Assembly: GCF_947493865.1 (NCBI RefSeq)
Contig: NZ_CANLTC010000002.1
Location: 272,356-336,355 of the forward strand
DNA length: 64,000 nt
Origin: an uncultured Halomonas sp.
GTDB taxonomy: Bacteria; Pseudomonadota; Gammaproteobacteria; Pseudomonadales; Halomonadaceae
Reading direction: 5' to 3'
This document shows, piece after piece, positions 27,518-38,564 of this stretch. The position numbers and the translations under genes were made by a program. Below the pieces are notes generated by a model. That model made no database searches and had not been told where the DNA came from. It worked only from the letters and a program-made list of their open reading frames with translations. The first letter of the stretch is position 1. Each line of letters begins with the position of its first letter.

Positions 27518-28324
27518 TTAAAAGAACATGCGCCGCAAGGCTGCCCCTGGGTCCTGCTCGCGCATGAAGGCTTCACCGACAAGAAAGCCATTCACACCGT
27601 ATTCGAGCATATGTTCGACATCACCCCGGGTATTGATACCCGATTCGGTAATGACCGTTACTCCCTCAGGGATCCGGGAAAGCAATTGGAAGGTGGTGTC
27701 CAGGGTAGTATCAAAACTGTGCAGGTCGCGATTATTGATACCCACAAGCTCGAGATTGAGCGTCAGGGCGCGTTCCAGCTCCAGGGCATTGTGAACCTCT
27801 ACCAGCGCGTCCATCCCCAGCTCGCCGGCCTGCTGATGCAGATCCTTCATTCGCGCATCGTCGAGGGCGGCAACGATCAGCAAAATGCAGTCCGCGCCAA
27901 TGGCCCGGGCTTCGACGACCTGATAGTCATGAACGATGAAATCCTTGCGGATCACCGGCAGCGCGCAGGCATTGCGAGCCTCCACCAGATAGTCTTCATG
28001 CCCATGAAAAAAGTCAGCATCGGTCAATACCGACAGGCAGCTGGCCCCGGACTGCGCATAGGCCTTTGCGATCGCCGCCGGGTTGAAGTCCTCGCGAATG
28101 ACGCCGCGGGAAGGTGACGCCTTCTTGATTTCCGCGATCACCGCTGGATCACCCTCTTCGATGGTGCGGTTCAAGGCACTGATGAAGCCTCGCGGGGCGC
28201 TCTGCTCACGCGCCTGCTCCATGAGCGTCGCCTCCGAGACCCGGGCGCGGCGCTCGGCGACCTCTTCATCCTTGCGCGCCAATATCTTGGCCAGAACAGT
28301 AGGCAAATCAGTGGATGCGGTCAT
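27518..28324 (-). CDS. trpC: Indole-3-glycerol phosphate synthase
   Basis: This is the fourth tryptophan biosynthesis enzyme acting after TrpD; it closes the indole ring from CdRP. The 268-aa TIM barrel is mono-functional, with no fused TrpF. Catalytic segments are [52 protein letters not shown]-type [20 protein letters not shown]-type [15 protein letters not shown] and [12 protein letters not shown]. It is the last gene of the trpE-G-D-C group, 145 bp downstream of trpD. trpF, B and A are not in the window. Confidence 0.96.
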   Translation of the reverse strand: MTASTDLPTVLAKILARKDEEVAERRARVSEATLMEQAREQSAPRGFISALNRTIEEGDPAVIAEIKKASPSRGVIREDFNPAAIAKAYAQSGASCLSVLTDADFFHGHEDYLVEARNACALPVIRKDFIVHDYQVVEARAIGADCILLIVAALDDARMKDLHQQAGELGMDALVEVHNALELERALTLNLELVGINNRDLHSFDTTLDTTFQLLSRIPEGVTVITESGINTRGDVEHMLEYGVNGFLVGEAFMREQDPGAALRRMFF

Positions 28325-28469
28325 GGCACGCCTCTCTATTTCGTTTTTTATGATCCAGACTTTTCGTTTTATGGTTCTAGGATTAATTCGTGGCTAGGGA
28401 CGGACGATCCAGTAGGTATTTATAGGTATCCATGTAAAAATGTAGCCCCGACTCGTCACGGATCGATGA

Positions 28470-29492
28470 TCATCGGTCACTGAATACGCGACTGAAATCC
28501 GTCAACTCTTTCATCTTTTCCAAGGCCAGCTTCGATGCCATGGCGTCCTGAGCCAGTGCCACCCCTTCCTTGATGCTATCGGCGATATCCGCGGCATAAA
28601 GCGCCGCTCCGGCGTTCAGTGCCACGATATCCGCCGCGGCGCCCTCGCCCACCAAGGCTTCCTTGACCAGTCGGAGACTGTCCTCGGACGTCAGTGCCTT
28701 GAGTGATTCCAGGGGCTGGCGCTCTATGCCGAGTTCCTCCGGGGTGATGACATAGCGTTCGATTGCACCATCGCGCAGCTCGGCAACATGGGTCGGCGCC
28801 GCCAGGGAAACCTCGTCAAGACCATCCTCGGCATGTACCACCAGTACATGTTTGCTACCCAATAGTCCCAGTACTTCCGCCATCAGGGGCACCAGACTCG
28901 CCTGATAGACGCCCAGCAATTGATGTTGAGCACCGGCCGGATTGGTCAGCGGCCCGAGAATATTGAACACGGTGCGCACCCCCATCTCGCGCCGGGCATT
29001 GATGGCATAGCGCATGGCGGGATGATGCATGGGGGCGAACATGAAACCCACCCCGACCTGCGCGATGCAGCGTGCCACCTGATCCGGCGTCAGATCGAGC
29101 TTGATACCGGCGATGTCGAACAGATCCGCGCTACCCGAGGAAGACGATACGCTGCGGTTGCCATGCTTGGCCACATGCCCCCCCGCAGCCGCCACCACGA
29201 AACTCGAGGCGGTCGAGACATTGAACAGGTTCGCGCCATCGCCGCCGGTGCCCACGATATCCACCAGATCATCGAGGGGAACCGTGACCGGGGTCATCAG
29301 TTCTCGCATGACTTGAGCCGCCGCCGCGACCTCATCTACCGTCTCGCCTTTCATTGACAGACCGATCAGGAAACCGCCGATCTGAGCATCCGTGGCATCA
29401 CCGGTCATGATATGGCGCATCACTGCGTGGGTATCGTCGTAACCCAGATCGCGACCGCGCATCACTGCATCGATCGCTTCTCGCATCTGCAT
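28470..29492 (-). CDS. trpD: Anthranilate phosphoribosyltransferase
   Basis: This enzyme joins anthranilate to PRPP, the second step of the tryptophan-specific branch. The 340-aa protein has the N-terminal helical domain and the PRPP-binding glycine motif GTGGDGANLFNVSTASSFVVAAAG. KHGNRSVSSSSGSADL and the barrel segments FAPMHHPAMRYA, RTVFNILGPLTNPAG and VVHAEDGLDE follow. It is separate from the glutaminase TrpG, unlike the fused enteric TrpGD. It lies 58 bp downstream of trpG on the same strand. Confidence 0.97.
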   Translation of the reverse strand: MQMREAIDAVMRGRDLGYDDTHAVMRHIMTGDATDAQIGGFLIGLSMKGETVDEVAAAAQVMRELMTPVTVPLDDLVDIVGTGGDGANLFNVSTASSFVVAAAGGHVAKHGNRSVSSSSGSADLFDIAGIKLDLTPDQVARCIAQVGVGFMFAPMHHPAMRYAINARREMGVRTVFNILGPLTNPAGAQHQLLGVYQASLVPLMAEVLGLLGSKHVLVVHAEDGLDEVSLAAPTHVAELRDGAIERYVITPEELGIERQPLESLKALTSEDSLRLVKEALVGEGAAADIVALNAGAALYAADIADSIKEGVALAQDAMASKLALEKMKELTDFSRVFSDR

Positions 29493-29550
29493 GTCGAGCT
29501 CCTCATTGCCGCAATGCTTGCAGCTTAAAGATAACGGTATAAATAATGTT

Positions 29551-30147
29551 TCACGACGAAGGCTGCGAGCGTTTGAGGAAATTGCTCAACAGCTCGTGCC
29601 CCTGGTGTGTCAATATCGACTCGGGATGAAACTGCACGCCTTCGATATCCAGAGTGCGATGTCGCAGCCCCATGATGACGCCCGGGGTGACATCGTCATC
29701 CCCGGTCCAGGCGGTGACTTCAAGTTCTTCCGGCAGGCTCTTGGCTTCGACGATCAACGAATGATAACGGGTCACTTCCAGCGGATTTTCCAGCCCCGCA
29801 AACACCCCCTCGCTCCGGTGCTCTACCAGTGAGGTCTTGCCATGCATCACCTGAGGCGCCCGAACGACCTTGCCGCCGAACACCTGGCCAATGGCCTGAT
29901 GTCCCAGACACACCCCCAGAATCGGCAGCTTGCCGGCGAAATGGCGGATCACATCCAGTGAAATCCCTGCCTCGTTGGGCGTACAGGGGCCCGGGGAGAT
30001 CACGATATGGCTTGGCGCCAGCGCCTCGATATCCGCAAGACTCAAGGCATCGTTCCGATAGGTCTCGACCACGGCTCCCAGTTCCGCCAGGTACTGGACC
30101 ACGTTGAAGGTAAAACTGTCGTAGTTGTCGATCATTAGCACTGTCAT
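29551..30147 (-). CDS. trpG: Anthranilate synthase component II (glutamine amidotransferase)
   Basis: This subunit supplies ammonia from glutamine to TrpE; the same subunit often also serves folate synthesis as PabA. The 198-aa class I amidotransferase begins [17 protein letters not shown]. It carries the nucleophile loop [18 protein letters not shown] with the catalytic Cys, and the His-Glu pair in [10 protein letters not shown]. The ATG at 30147 has GGAG nine bases upstream; a GTG six bases earlier sits too near this site. It is 59 bp from trpE. Confidence 0.95.
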   Translation of the reverse strand: MTVLMIDNYDSFTFNVVQYLAELGAVVETYRNDALSLADIEALAPSHIVISPGPCTPNEAGISLDVIRHFAGKLPILGVCLGHQAIGQVFGGKVVRAPQVMHGKTSLVEHRSEGVFAGLENPLEVTRYHSLIVEAKSLPEELEVTAWTGDDDVTPGVIMGLRHRTLDIEGVQFHPESILTHQGHELLSNFLKRSQPSS

Positions 30148-30205
30148 CAGCACTTACTCCGGCACGCCCAGGGATAGCTCCATGGGCAAAAATCTGGGTT
30201 GCAGA

Positions 30206-31708
30206 TCAGGGTTCGAGATTATCCAGACCGCGCTCTACCATGGCCACGGCGCGGAACAGGGCGCGCCCCTTGTTCAAGGTTTCCTGCCATTCAAGCTCCG
30301 GCACCGAATCCGCCACGATGCCGGCCCCTGCCTGAACGTGCAGTTGCCCGTCCTTGATCACCGCGGTACGGATCGCGATGGCGGTATCCATGTTGCCGTG
30401 CCAGGAAAGATACCCCACGGCGCCGGAGTAGATGCCGCGCTTGACCGGCTCCAGCTCGTCGATGATCTGCATGGCGCGGATCTTCGGCGCCCCGGAAAGC
30501 GTGCCCGCGGGAAAGGTCGCTCGCAGCACGTCCATGGCGGAGAAACCCGGTGACAAGCGCCCGGTGACGTTGGATACGATATGCATGACATGGGAGTAGC
30601 GCTCGATGGTCATGCGATCGGTGACCTTGACCGACCCCGCCTCGCAGATGCGCCCGACATCGTTACGCCCCAGGTCGATCAGCATGACGTGCTCGGCGAT
30701 CTCCTTGGGGTCCGCGAGCAGCTCGGATTCCAGCGCCTGATCCTCCTCCTCGTTGCGACCGCGCTTGCGCGTACCGGCCAGAGGACGCACCGAAACCTCA
30801 CCGTTCTCGAGCCGGGTCAGGATTTCCGGGGACGAGCCCACGACCTGGTGATCGTCGAGGTTCAGATAGAACATGTAGGGCGAGGGGTTGAGGCTGCGCA
30901 GAGCACGATAGAGATCCAGCGGCGACGCCTTGAACGGAATCGACATGCGCTGGGATGGCACGCACTGCATGACATCCCCGGCCCGCACATACTCCTTGAT
31001 GGTAGTGACCACGCCCTTGAAACGCTCTTCGGTGAATCCCGGAGTGAAATGCCCCTCTTCGACATCGCTGGCACCGGTGCCGGGGCTCGCGAAATCAAGG
31101 GTCGCGGAGCGAAGCTCCACTTCCAGCAGCTCCAGGCGGTGAACCGCTCGCTCGTAGGCCTCGTCTTCACCGGGATCCGCATGGGTCCACAAAGTCAACT
31201 TGCCGGAGAGGTTGTCGAAGACGACGAACTCGTCGCTGACCATCAAAAGAATATCCGGCACGCCGATGGGATCGGGCTTTTCCTGCGCCTCGAGGCTGCG
31301 CAGACGCGGCTCGATGTAGCGAATGGTATCGTAGCCGAAATACCCCACCAGCCCCCCATCGAAGCGAGGCTGTTCATCGAACTGGGGCACCTTGAAACGA
31401 GTCTGGAACTGTTCGATCCAGAGCAGCGGATCCTCCGCCTGGGTGACGCCGGACTGTTCGCCATCGACGATATGGCGCACTTCGTTGCCGCGCACCTCGA
31501 TGCGCTGCCGACAAGGTAATCCAATGATGGAGTAGCGGCCCCACTTTTCGCCGCCCTGAACGGATTCGAGCAGAAAACTCCAGGGCGCATCCGCCAACTT
31601 GAGATAGGTGGACAGCGGTGTATCGAGATCCGCCAGCACGTCACGGGTAATCGGTATGCGATTGAAGCCAGCCTGCGCCAGCTCGGCGAAGCGTTCGAGA
31701 GTCATCAT
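30206..31708 (-). CDS. trpE: Anthranilate synthase component I
   Basis: This enzyme converts chorismate and ammonia to anthranilate, committing carbon to tryptophan. The 500-aa protein has the chorismate-binding domain with [27 protein letters not shown] and [22 protein letters not shown]. The N-terminal part has [17 protein letters not shown], whose LE.S element forms the tryptophan feedback site in the family. It probably starts at 31708 or at the adjacent ATG at 31705, with AAGGAA upstream. I found no leader peptide with tandem Trp codons before it, so classic attenuation is not supported. Confidence 0.97.
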   Translation of the reverse strand: MMTLERFAELAQAGFNRIPITRDVLADLDTPLSTYLKLADAPWSFLLESVQGGEKWGRYSIIGLPCRQRIEVRGNEVRHIVDGEQSGVTQAEDPLLWIEQFQTRFKVPQFDEQPRFDGGLVGYFGYDTIRYIEPRLRSLEAQEKPDPIGVPDILLMVSDEFVVFDNLSGKLTLWTHADPGEDEAYERAVHRLELLEVELRSATLDFASPGTGASDVEEGHFTPGFTEERFKGVVTTIKEYVRAGDVMQCVPSQRMSIPFKASPLDLYRALRSLNPSPYMFYLNLDDHQVVGSSPEILTRLENGEVSVRPLAGTRKRGRNEEEDQALESELLADPKEIAEHVMLIDLGRNDVGRICEAGSVKVTDRMTIERYSHVMHIVSNVTGRLSPGFSAMDVLRATFPAGTLSGAPKIRAMQIIDELEPVKRGIYSGAVGYLSWHGNMDTAIAIRTAVIKDGQLHVQAGAGIVADSVPELEWQETLNKGRALFRAVAMVERGLDNLEP

Positions 31709-31977
31709 GCCCGGCTATTCCTTCAGGATGGGTCGAGACAGGTTAAGTCGACAAGCGTATTGGTGCCACTGGGTCAAGCAAGGATCGCTAGGTGAAGCAC
31801 GAGCGCATTACCATCGCCAAAGCGTGACGGCCCAAAATAGCGTAGCACTGCAAGTCGAGACGCCTTGCTGGCTATGTTGAAAGACCCGAGAGAAAGGAAA
31901 GGCATCCAGCATCATGAGCTGTCCGTAATTGCTGAATCTTATTGATTTTCGGCTATTTATAGCGGTATTCATCAACC

Positions 31978-32643
31978 CTAAACGAGTTCTTTCAGGGATT
32001 CAACTATCAAATCCGGTTCACTATCGATGATCGGCTCGCCATGATTATAGCCGTAGGGAACCGCAAGGGTGCGAAAACCTGCCCGCTTGCCGGCTTCCAT
32101 ATCGTGGCGGGAATCTCCGACCATCAGGCACTGTTCACACGGGACGCCGAACCGGTTGGCTATGTAAAGCAAAGGCGCAGGGTCGGGTTTCTTTTGCGCC
32201 AGGGAGTCGCCTCCCAGGGTCAACTCGAAATACTCTGCCAGACCCAGGGCTTCGAGAATCGGTGAGACGAAGGCGTGAGGTTTGTTGGTCACCAGCACCA
32301 GAATGAGATCCCGCTGCTTCAGCGCCATCAGTGCTTCCTTTACACCGGGATAGACGCGAGTACGCGCAAAGGGGGCGCGACCATAGTGTTCCAGAAAGGC
32401 GATATGCGCCGCATTCAATGTCGCCTCATCCGGCATGCCATCAGTTGTATAGCGCAGTGCTCGCTCGATCAGCTTGCGCGAGCCATTGCCCACCCAATTC
32501 CTTACCAGGGCAGCGCCCGCCGGCGTGAGTTCGCGCTCGATGAGCATGACATCCACCGCGGCGGCCAGGTCGGGAATGGAGTCGATCAGGGTGCCATCCA
32601 GATCGAAGGCGACAAGACGAATTCCCTCGAGACAAGAATGCAT
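31978..32643 (-). CDS. gph: Phosphoglycolate phosphatase
   Basis: This HAD-superfamily phosphatase removes 2-phosphoglycolate formed during repair of 3'-phosphoglycolate DNA ends. The 221-aa protein has motif I at residues 13-19 (FDLDGTLIDS, with the nucleophile and acid Asp), motif II LVTNKPH and the lysine/acidic motifs AQKKPDPAPLLY and VGDSRHDMEAGKRAG. The position between rpe and trpE is the common gammaproteobacterial order and supports Gph over other HAD enzymes. A 269-bp gap separates it from trpE. Confidence 0.92.
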   Translation of the reverse strand: MHSCLEGIRLVAFDLDGTLIDSIPDLAAAVDVMLIERELTPAGAALVRNWVGNGSRKLIERALRYTTDGMPDEATLNAAHIAFLEHYGRAPFARTRVYPGVKEALMALKQRDLILVLVTNKPHAFVSPILEALGLAEYFELTLGGDSLAQKKPDPAPLLYIANRFGVPCEQCLMVGDSRHDMEAGKRAGFRTLAVPYGYNHGEPIIDSEPDLIVESLKELV

Positions 32644-32694
32644 AAGGCTCCAGCAAGATCGAGTAAATGAAAGGCTTGATGACGAGTGCAGAAT

Positions 32695-33006
32695 TCAGCT
32701 CGAAGCGTCTTGGCCTTCCAGCCAGGCTCGCTTGGCCGAGGCGGACTGTTTCTTGAGCCAGGCTTCCACTTTCAGCGCTTCGCTGCGACTGCCGAGTGGC
32801 TGATGATGCAACAGACGTAGCGGTCCTTTTCCGCGCAGGGACCGCGCGCCGCGCTTGCCGTTCTGGTGCTCCTCGAAACGCCGGTTCACATCCGTGGTGA
32901 TACCGGTATAAAGCGCCCCTCGCGCCGTCTCCACTACATACAGGTACCAGCCGCTTGAACTGAAAGCGTCTAGCTCATCCTTCAGTTTTTCGCCAGACAC
33001 GCTCAT
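32695..33006 (-). CDS. GIY-YIG nuclease superfamily protein
   Basis: This 103-aa protein is a single GIY-YIG domain of the YhbQ type. The opening [29 protein letters not shown] carries the signature (here LYVV / LYTGI) with the conserved Arg and a following His. [28 protein letters not shown] holds the Glu expected in the active site. Relatives are structure-specific or DNA-repair-linked nucleases of unsettled role. Its ATG overlaps the rpe stop by 4 bp (ATGA), so translation is coupled. Its insertion between rpe and gph puts a putative nuclease in a metabolic operon. Confidence 0.85.
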   Translation of the reverse strand: MSVSGEKLKDELDAFSSSGWYLYVVETARGALYTGITTDVNRRFEEHQNGKRGARSLRGKGPLRLLHHQPLGSRSEALKVEAWLKKQSASAKRAWLEGQDASS

Positions 33007-33746
33007 GACGTCACTGTGGTGGCCAATTCATCGCGAAACGCCTTGATCACGCTGTCGTAGTGATGCACGTCTTCTTCGCGCCGCTCCTTGAATACCGCGG
33101 AACCGGCAACGAAGACATCTGCCCCGGCTCGGGCGATTTCGGCGATATTGTCGATCTTGACGCCGCCATCGACTTCCAGGCGGATGGCACGCCCTGCAGC
33201 ATCGATACGTGCCCGGGTCTGACGCAGCTTGTCCAGGGTGCTCGGAATGAAGGATTGACCGCCGAAACCGGGATTGACGCTCATCAACAGAATCATGTCG
33301 AGCTTGTCCATCACATGGTCGAGATAGGCAAGCGGCGTGGCGGGGTTGAATACCAGCCCGGCCTTGCAGCCGCCATCCCTGATCAGTTGCAGGGAGCGAT
33401 CGATATGCTCCGAGGCCTCCGGGTGAAAGGTGATGTAGCTTGCCCCGGCATCGATGAACTCGCCAATCATGCGATCCACCGGCTTAACCATCAGATGCAC
33501 GTCGATGGGGGCGCTTACGCCATGCTTGCGTAGCGCTCGGCATACCATCGGCCCGATCGTCAGATTGGGCACATAGTGATTGTCCATCACATCGAAGTGC
33601 ACGATATCGGCGCCGGAGGCAAGAACGTCATCGACCTCCTGGCCCAGTCTGGCGAAGTTTGCGGAAAGAATCGAAGGGGCGATCTTGAAATCGGCGGTGC
33701 GACCGGTGCCGTAATCAAGGGTGTCATCGGAGTTCACGTTAGACAT
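33003..33746 (-). CDS. rpe: Ribulose-phosphate 3-epimerase
   Basis: This enzyme interconverts ribulose-5-phosphate and xylulose-5-phosphate in the pentose phosphate pathway. The 247-aa TIM barrel has [35 protein letters not shown] with metal-binding His/Asp, [27 protein letters not shown] and EVDGGVK. The N-terminus is about 20 residues longer than E. coli Rpe, so a start nearer residue 20 is possible. It heads the leftward rpe-nuclease-gph-trp series and is divergent from ggt. Confidence 0.95.
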   Translation of the reverse strand: MSNVNSDDTLDYGTGRTADFKIAPSILSANFARLGQEVDDVLASGADIVHFDVMDNHYVPNLTIGPMVCRALRKHGVSAPIDVHLMVKPVDRMIGEFIDAGASYITFHPEASEHIDRSLQLIRDGGCKAGLVFNPATPLAYLDHVMDKLDMILLMSVNPGFGGQSFIPSTLDKLRQTRARIDAAGRAIRLEVDGGVKIDNIAEIARAGADVFVAGSAVFKERREEDVHHYDSVIKAFRDELATTVTS

Positions 33747-33897
33747 GGCTCGTCATTGAGGTACGAAAGGAAGACGGAAAGCGCTCATTCTAGCCCAATT
33801 GGATCGCTCTGTGGGCGGATGACATTTGCTTATCCTGGATTCTACGTCGATATTGAGAACTGCTTGATACAAGGATATCTCGATTCAGGAGACAATA

Positions 33898-35640
33898 ATG
33901 CGCATACGCCTTTCGACCCCTATCAACCGACTCACGACGCTGACCTGTGCCAGTATTCTGGCAGTAACCACGTCGACTGCCGTCCTCGCCCAGCAGGCCA
34001 TTCTCGAAGGTGAACGCTTCCATCCCGAGGTCAGTGAAAAGGGCATGGTCGCCACCAGCCACTTCCTGGCCTCGAAAGTCGCCCGGGACGTGCTGGCCCA
34101 GGGCGGCAATGCCGTGGACGCCGCGGTGACCGCAGGCTTCGCCCTGGCGGTGACCCAACCGCGTTCCGGCAACATCGGCGGCGGTGGCTTCATGCTGGTG
34201 TCGGATGAGAAAAGCGGTGAGGTCGTCGCCATCGACTACCGTGAGAAGGCACCGTCGGCGGCATTTGAAACCATGTTCCAGAACGACGAGGGAGAGGCGG
34301 TTTCCGAACTGTCGCGCTACACCCACAACGCTTCAGGCGTGCCCGGTACCGTGGCGGGCCTGGCCATGGCACTGGAGAAATACGGCACCCTGAGCCTGGC
34401 CGATGCCCTGGCCCCGGCGATTCGCCTGGCGGAGGATGGCTTTGCCCTGCCCCAGCGTTTTGTCGATGGTATTCGTGATACCCGGGATCGCCTGGAGCCG
34501 TGGCCCGGCTCGCGCAAGAAGTTCTTCAAGGAAGACGGCAGCCTCTACCAGGTCGGCGATATCTTCAAGCAACCGGACCTGGCGGCAACGCTGACGCGCA
34601 TCGCCGAACAGGGTTCGCGCGAATTCTACGAGGGCAAGACCGCGGAGTTGATCACCGCCCAGATGGAAAAAAATGGCGGCTTGATGACCATGGAGGATCT
34701 GGCCAATTACGAACCGGCGATTCGCGAACCCAGCCACGGCACCTATCGCGGCCATGATGTCTACGCCATGAGTCCGCCCTCCTCCGGCGGCGTGCATATC
34801 GTGCAGATGCTCAACATCCTCGAGGAGTACGATATCGCCGAGATGGGCTTCAATTCGGCGAACACCATCCATGTCATGGCGGAAGCCATGAAGCGTGCCT
34901 ACGCGGATCGCTCGGAATATCTGGGGGACACGGATTTCGTCGAGGTACCGCTGGAAGGCCTGACGTCCAAGGAATACGCGAAAGAGTTGCGTCAACAGAT
35001 TTCAATGGACAAGGCTACCCCCAGCAGCGAGATCGCGCCAGGCAATCCGCTGCCTTACGAGTCCAATGAGACCACCCACTTCTCCATCGCCGATGGCAAC
35101 GGCATGGCGGTATCCAATACCTACACCATCAACTTCAGCTATGGCTCCGGCATCGTCGTCGAAGGGGCGGGCTTTCTGCTCAACAATGAGATGGATGACT
35201 TCTCCGCCAAGCCCGGCGTGCCCAACGCCTATGGCCTGCTCGGCGGCGAGGCCAACAAGGTCGAACCCAACAAGCGCATGCTGTCGTCCATGACGCCTAC
35301 CATCGTCAAGAAGGATGGCAAGAATTTCCTGGTCACCGGCAGCCCCGGCGGTTCGCGTATCATCACCACCACCCTGCAGGTACTGATGAACGTCATCGAC
35401 CATGACATGAACATCCAGACCGCGGTGAGCGTGCCGCGCATCCATCATCAGTGGCTACCGGATGAAATCCGCATCGAGCAGGGCATCAGCCCGGATACCA
35501 TCGAACTGCTCGAGTCCCTGGGTCACACCGTCAGCCGCCAGGAAGCGATGGGCGCCGCCCAATCCCTGATGATCGAGGACAGCATCTTCACCGGCGGCGC
35601 GGATCCACGCCGTTCTACCTCCTCTGCCATGGGGCTTTGA
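33898..35640 (+). CDS. ggt: Gamma-glutamyltransferase (periplasmic)
   Basis: This N-terminal-nucleophile enzyme splits glutathione and other gamma-glutamyl compounds. The 580-aa precursor has a signal peptide ending near VLAQ. The large subunit carries SGNIGGGGFMLV, SRYTHNASGVPGTVAGL and PPSSGGVHIVQMLNILE. Self-cleavage is expected before Thr392 in ETTHFSIADGNGMAVSNTYTIN. The small subunit contains FLLNNEMDDFS and GSPGGSRIITTTLQVLMN. CAGGAGA precedes the ATG. It is a single gene ending in a strong terminator and followed by the sulfate importer genes, consistent with a sulfur-compound neighbourhood. Confidence 0.95.
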   Translation: MRIRLSTPINRLTTLTCASILAVTTSTAVLAQQAILEGERFHPEVSEKGMVATSHFLASKVARDVLAQGGNAVDAAVTAGFALAVTQPRSGNIGGGGFMLVSDEKSGEVVAIDYREKAPSAAFETMFQNDEGEAVSELSRYTHNASGVPGTVAGLAMALEKYGTLSLADALAPAIRLAEDGFALPQRFVDGIRDTRDRLEPWPGSRKKFFKEDGSLYQVGDIFKQPDLAATLTRIAEQGSREFYEGKTAELITAQMEKNGGLMTMEDLANYEPAIREPSHGTYRGHDVYAMSPPSSGGVHIVQMLNILEEYDIAEMGFNSANTIHVMAEAMKRAYADRSEYLGDTDFVEVPLEGLTSKEYAKELRQQISMDKATPSSEIAPGNPLPYESNETTHFSIADGNGMAVSNTYTINFSYGSGIVVEGAGFLLNNEMDDFSAKPGVPNAYGLLGGEANKVEPNKRMLSSMTPTIVKKDGKNFLVTGSPGGSRIITTTLQVLMNVIDHDMNIQTAVSVPRIHHQWLPDEIRIEQGISPDTIELLESLGHTVSRQEAMGAAQSLMIEDSIFTGGADPRRSTSSAMGL

Positions 35641-35676
35641 CGCGTTCCTTAATCCACCCTTGACTCACCTTTCCTA

Positions 35677-35699
35677 CCCCGACTTCGGTCGGGGTTTTT
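35677..35699 (+). terminator. Terminator after ggt
   Basis: The stem CCCCGAC (35677-35683) pairs with GTCGGGG (35688-35694) around a stable TTCG tetraloop, followed by TTTTT. It lies 36 bp after the ggt stop. Confidence 0.92.
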
Positions 35700-35860
35700 A
35701 TTGCGCCAGCAAATCATGCCTTACATTCGCGCCCATGATCCATGTCGTATCGATAGCGCAGGCATATCACCCGTTATTATTAAAATGAATAAAGGATATG
35801 ATTGTCATTCCATTATGCTTGATTTAGCCTTTTACCAAATCGACCGCTTCTGGAATTCCA

Positions 35861-36883
35861 ATGACTCTTTACTCGTTTCTTCGCCGTAGCGCCATTGCCT
35901 CCGCCGTCACTGCCACTCTGGCCACTGGGGTTGCCACCCCGGCACTGGCAGCCGATCGCGAGCTGCTCAACTCCTCCTACGATATCGCCCGGGAGCTGTT
36001 CGCTACCGTCAATCCCGAGTTCAACGCCTGGTGGCAGGAGCAGCACGATGAAAGCGTCGAGGTAAAGCAGTCCCACGGCGGCTCCTCCAAGCAGGCCCGC
36101 GCCATCATGCAGGGGCTGCGCGCCGATGTGGTGACCTACAACCAGGTCACCGACGTCAACGTGCTGGCCGAGAAGGGACTGGTTGCCGAGGACTGGCAGC
36201 AGCAGTTTCCCAATAACGCCTCGCCCTACTACTCCACTACCGCCTTCCTGGTGCGCGAAGGCAACCCCAAGGAAATCGACAGCTGGGACGACCTGGTCGA
36301 AGACGATGTCGAGATCGTCTTTCCCAACCCCAAGACCTCCGGCAACGGACGCTATACGTATCTTGCCGCCTGGGCCTATGCGGATCAGAAATTCGACGGC
36401 GATGAAGAGAAGATTCGCGAGTTCATGAATCAGTTCCTGGGCAACGTCAAGGTCTTCGACACTGGCGGCCGTGGTGCCACCACGACCTTCGTGGAACGTA
36501 ACATCGGCGACGTGCTGATCAGCTTCGAGTCCGAGGTGAACAACATCAGCAAGGAGTACGGCGAGGACGATTACGACGTGGTCGTGCCACCGGTGAGCAT
36601 CCTGGCGGAATTCCCCGTTGCGGTGGTCGAGAAAAACGCCGAGCGCAACGACAATGCGGATCTGGCCCAAGGCTACCTGGAGTATCTCTACACCGAGGAA
36701 GCCCAGCGCCTGCTGGCCGGTTTCAATTATCGCGTCAATGACGAGACCGTCCAGAAAGAGTTTGCCGATCAGTTCCCGGAGACCGAGCTACTGCGGGTCG
36801 AGGATGTGTTCGGCGGCTGGGAGCAGGTCATGGACACTCATTTCTCCAGCGGCGGCGAATTGGACCAGTTGCAGCGTAGATGA
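35861..36883 (+). CDS. sbp: Sulfate/thiosulfate-binding periplasmic protein
   Basis: This captures sulfate in the periplasm for the CysTWA importer. The 340-aa precursor has a signal peptide ending ALAAD near residue 31. Sbp/CysP hallmarks follow: [59 protein letters not shown] and [25 protein letters not shown]. The region upstream (35700-35860) is unusually AT-rich, as CysB-controlled promoters often are, but I could not assign a CysB site. The stop overlaps the cysT start by 4 bp. Sbp and CysP are hard to tell apart by sequence alone. Confidence 0.92.
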   Translation: MTLYSFLRRSAIASAVTATLATGVATPALAADRELLNSSYDIARELFATVNPEFNAWWQEQHDESVEVKQSHGGSSKQARAIMQGLRADVVTYNQVTDVNVLAEKGLVAEDWQQQFPNNASPYYSTTAFLVREGNPKEIDSWDDLVEDDVEIVFPNPKTSGNGRYTYLAAWAYADQKFDGDEEKIREFMNQFLGNVKVFDTGGRGATTTFVERNIGDVLISFESEVNNISKEYGEDDYDVVVPPVSILAEFPVAVVEKNAERNDNADLAQGYLEYLYTEEAQRLLAGFNYRVNDETVQKEFADQFPETELLRVEDVFGGWEQVMDTHFSSGGELDQLQRR

Positions 36884-37737
36884 GCATGATCGCCACGTTG
36901 ACCGGCACCGCCTCGAAAAGGGTGTTACCCGGATTTGGTTTATCCCTGGGCATCACCCTGCTGTTCGTATCCCTGGTACTGCTGCTGCCCATGACCAGCC
37001 TGGTCGGGCAACTGGCCGGACTCAGCCTGGCCGAGTACTGGGCGATCATCACGGAAGAGCGCGTGGTGGCAAGCTACATGATCACCATTGGCGCGGCGGC
37101 GGTGGCGGCCATCGTCAATGCCTTGTTCGGCCTGCTGATGGCCTGGGTACTGGTGCGCTACGAGTTCCCGGGCAAGCGCCTGCTGGATGCGTTGATGGAT
37201 CTGCCCTTCGCTCTGCCCACGGCGGTGGCGGGCATTACTTTGGCGACGATGTATTCGAGCAGCGGCTTCATGGGCAAGCTGCTCGCCCCGCTGGGGTTCG
37301 AGATCGCCTATACCTGGGTGGGTATTGCGCTTGCCATGGCCTTCACCAGCATCCCCTTCGTGGTGCGCACTGTGCAGCCGGTGCTTGAGGACCTGCCTCA
37401 GGAAATCGACGAAGCGGCGCTGACGCTGGGCGCCAGCGACGCCCTGGCCTTTCGCCGGGTGATTCTGCCGCACCTGTGGCCGGCTCTGGTCACCGGTACC
37501 GGCTTGGCTTTCGTACGCTCCCTTGGGGAATTTGGCGCGGTGATCTTCATTGCCGGCAACATGCCTTATGAAACCGAGATCACCGCCTTGATGATCTTCG
37601 TCAAGCTGCAGGAGTACGATTACGTCGGCGCCTCGGCCATTGCGTCCGTGGTGCTGGCGGTGTCGCTTGCGCTGTTGCTTGCGTTGAATCTGTGGCAAGG
37701 CCGCTTCATTCGCCGGCTGCATGGAGGCAAGGGCTGA
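36880..37737 (+). CDS. cysT: Sulfate ABC transporter permease CysT (CysU)
   Basis: This is one of two inner-membrane subunits forming the sulfate channel. The 285-aa protein has about six hydrophobic helices. It begins [26 protein letters not shown], carries [16 protein letters not shown], and has the EAA loop [31 protein letters not shown] that contacts the ATPase. [24 protein letters not shown] is typical for CysT. The gene is coupled at both ends by overlaps (ATGA with sbp, TGATG with cysW). Confidence 0.95.
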   Translation: MSMIATLTGTASKRVLPGFGLSLGITLLFVSLVLLLPMTSLVGQLAGLSLAEYWAIITEERVVASYMITIGAAAVAAIVNALFGLLMAWVLVRYEFPGKRLLDALMDLPFALPTAVAGITLATMYSSSGFMGKLLAPLGFEIAYTWVGIALAMAFTSIPFVVRTVQPVLEDLPQEIDEAALTLGASDALAFRRVILPHLWPALVTGTGLAFVRSLGEFGAVIFIAGNMPYETEITALMIFVKLQEYDYVGASAIASVVLAVSLALLLALNLWQGRFIRRLHGGKG

Positions 37738-38564
37738 TGCAACGTATCGGTGACGCGCCCCGTACACGCAGGCTCCTGATCGGCTTGGCCGTGGCCCTAT
37801 CCGCGCTATTTCTGCTGCTGCCGTTGATCGCCATCTTCGCTCAAGCGTTTACCGAAGGCATCGACGTTTTCTGGAACAACCTGAGTGACGAATACACCCT
37901 GGCGGCCATCGGCCTGACGCTACTGGTCACGGCGCTGACCATCCCGGTGAATCTTGTATTCGGCGTCTTCCTGGCCTGGCTGGTAACCCGTTTCGAGTTC
38001 CCCGGGCGTCGCCTGCTGCAAACCTTGATCGACATCCCTTTCGCGGTATCGCCGGTGGTGGCGGGACTGATCTACCTGCTGCTCTATGGCAGTAGCGGCT
38101 GGGTTGGTAGCTGGCTCGATGGCTACGATATTCAACTGATGTTCGCCTGGCCGGGCATCGTGCTGGTGACCATCTTCGTCACCTGCCCCTTCGTTGCCCG
38201 GGAACTGATTCCGCTGATGCAGGCGCAAGGCTCCCGGGAAGAAGAAGCGGCGGTGACGTTGGGTGCGTCCGGCTGGACGATCTTTCGCCGTGTCACCCTA
38301 CCCAACATCAAATGGGCGCTGCTGTATGGCGTGATACTGACCAACGCCCGGGCGGTGGGCGAATTCGGCGCCGTCTCCGTGGTCTCGGGCTCGATTCGCG
38401 GGGAAACCAACACCCTGCCGCTGCATGTCGAACTGCTGTATCAGGACTACAATACCGTTGGCGCCTTCACCGCCGCCGCCCTGCTGGCCCTGATCGCCCT
38501 GTTCACCCTGGCCGCCAAGGCCGGCCTTGAATGGCGCGCCACGCGCCGGGAGCAATTCCGATGA
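37737..38564 (+). CDS. cysW: Sulfate ABC transporter permease CysW
   Basis: This is the second channel subunit of the sulfate importer, 275 aa with about six helices. Typical CysW text includes [114 protein letters not shown] and [18 protein letters not shown]. The ATG at 37737 overlaps the cysT stop and has GGAGG upstream, so upstream in-frame starts are rejected. It overlaps cysA by 4 bp. Confidence 0.95.
   Translation: MQRIGDAPRTRRLLIGLAVALSALFLLLPLIAIFAQAFTEGIDVFWNNLSDEYTLAAIGLTLLVTALTIPVNLVFGVFLAWLVTRFEFPGRRLLQTLIDIPFAVSPVVAGLIYLLLYGSSGWVGSWLDGYDIQLMFAWPGIVLVTIFVTCPFVARELIPLMQAQGSREEEAAVTLGASGWTIFRRVTLPNIKWALLYGVILTNARAVGEFGAVSVVSGSIRGETNTLPLHVELLYQDYNTVGAFTAAALLALIALFTLAAKAGLEWRATRREQFR

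Noticed and set aside
31709..31977. Possible trp leader/attenuator before trpE
   Set aside because: No short open frame with adjacent Trp codons and no terminator/antiterminator pair could be drawn.
35700..35860. CysB binding site before sbp
   Set aside because: The region is AT-rich as expected, but no arrangement of CysB half-sites was convincing.
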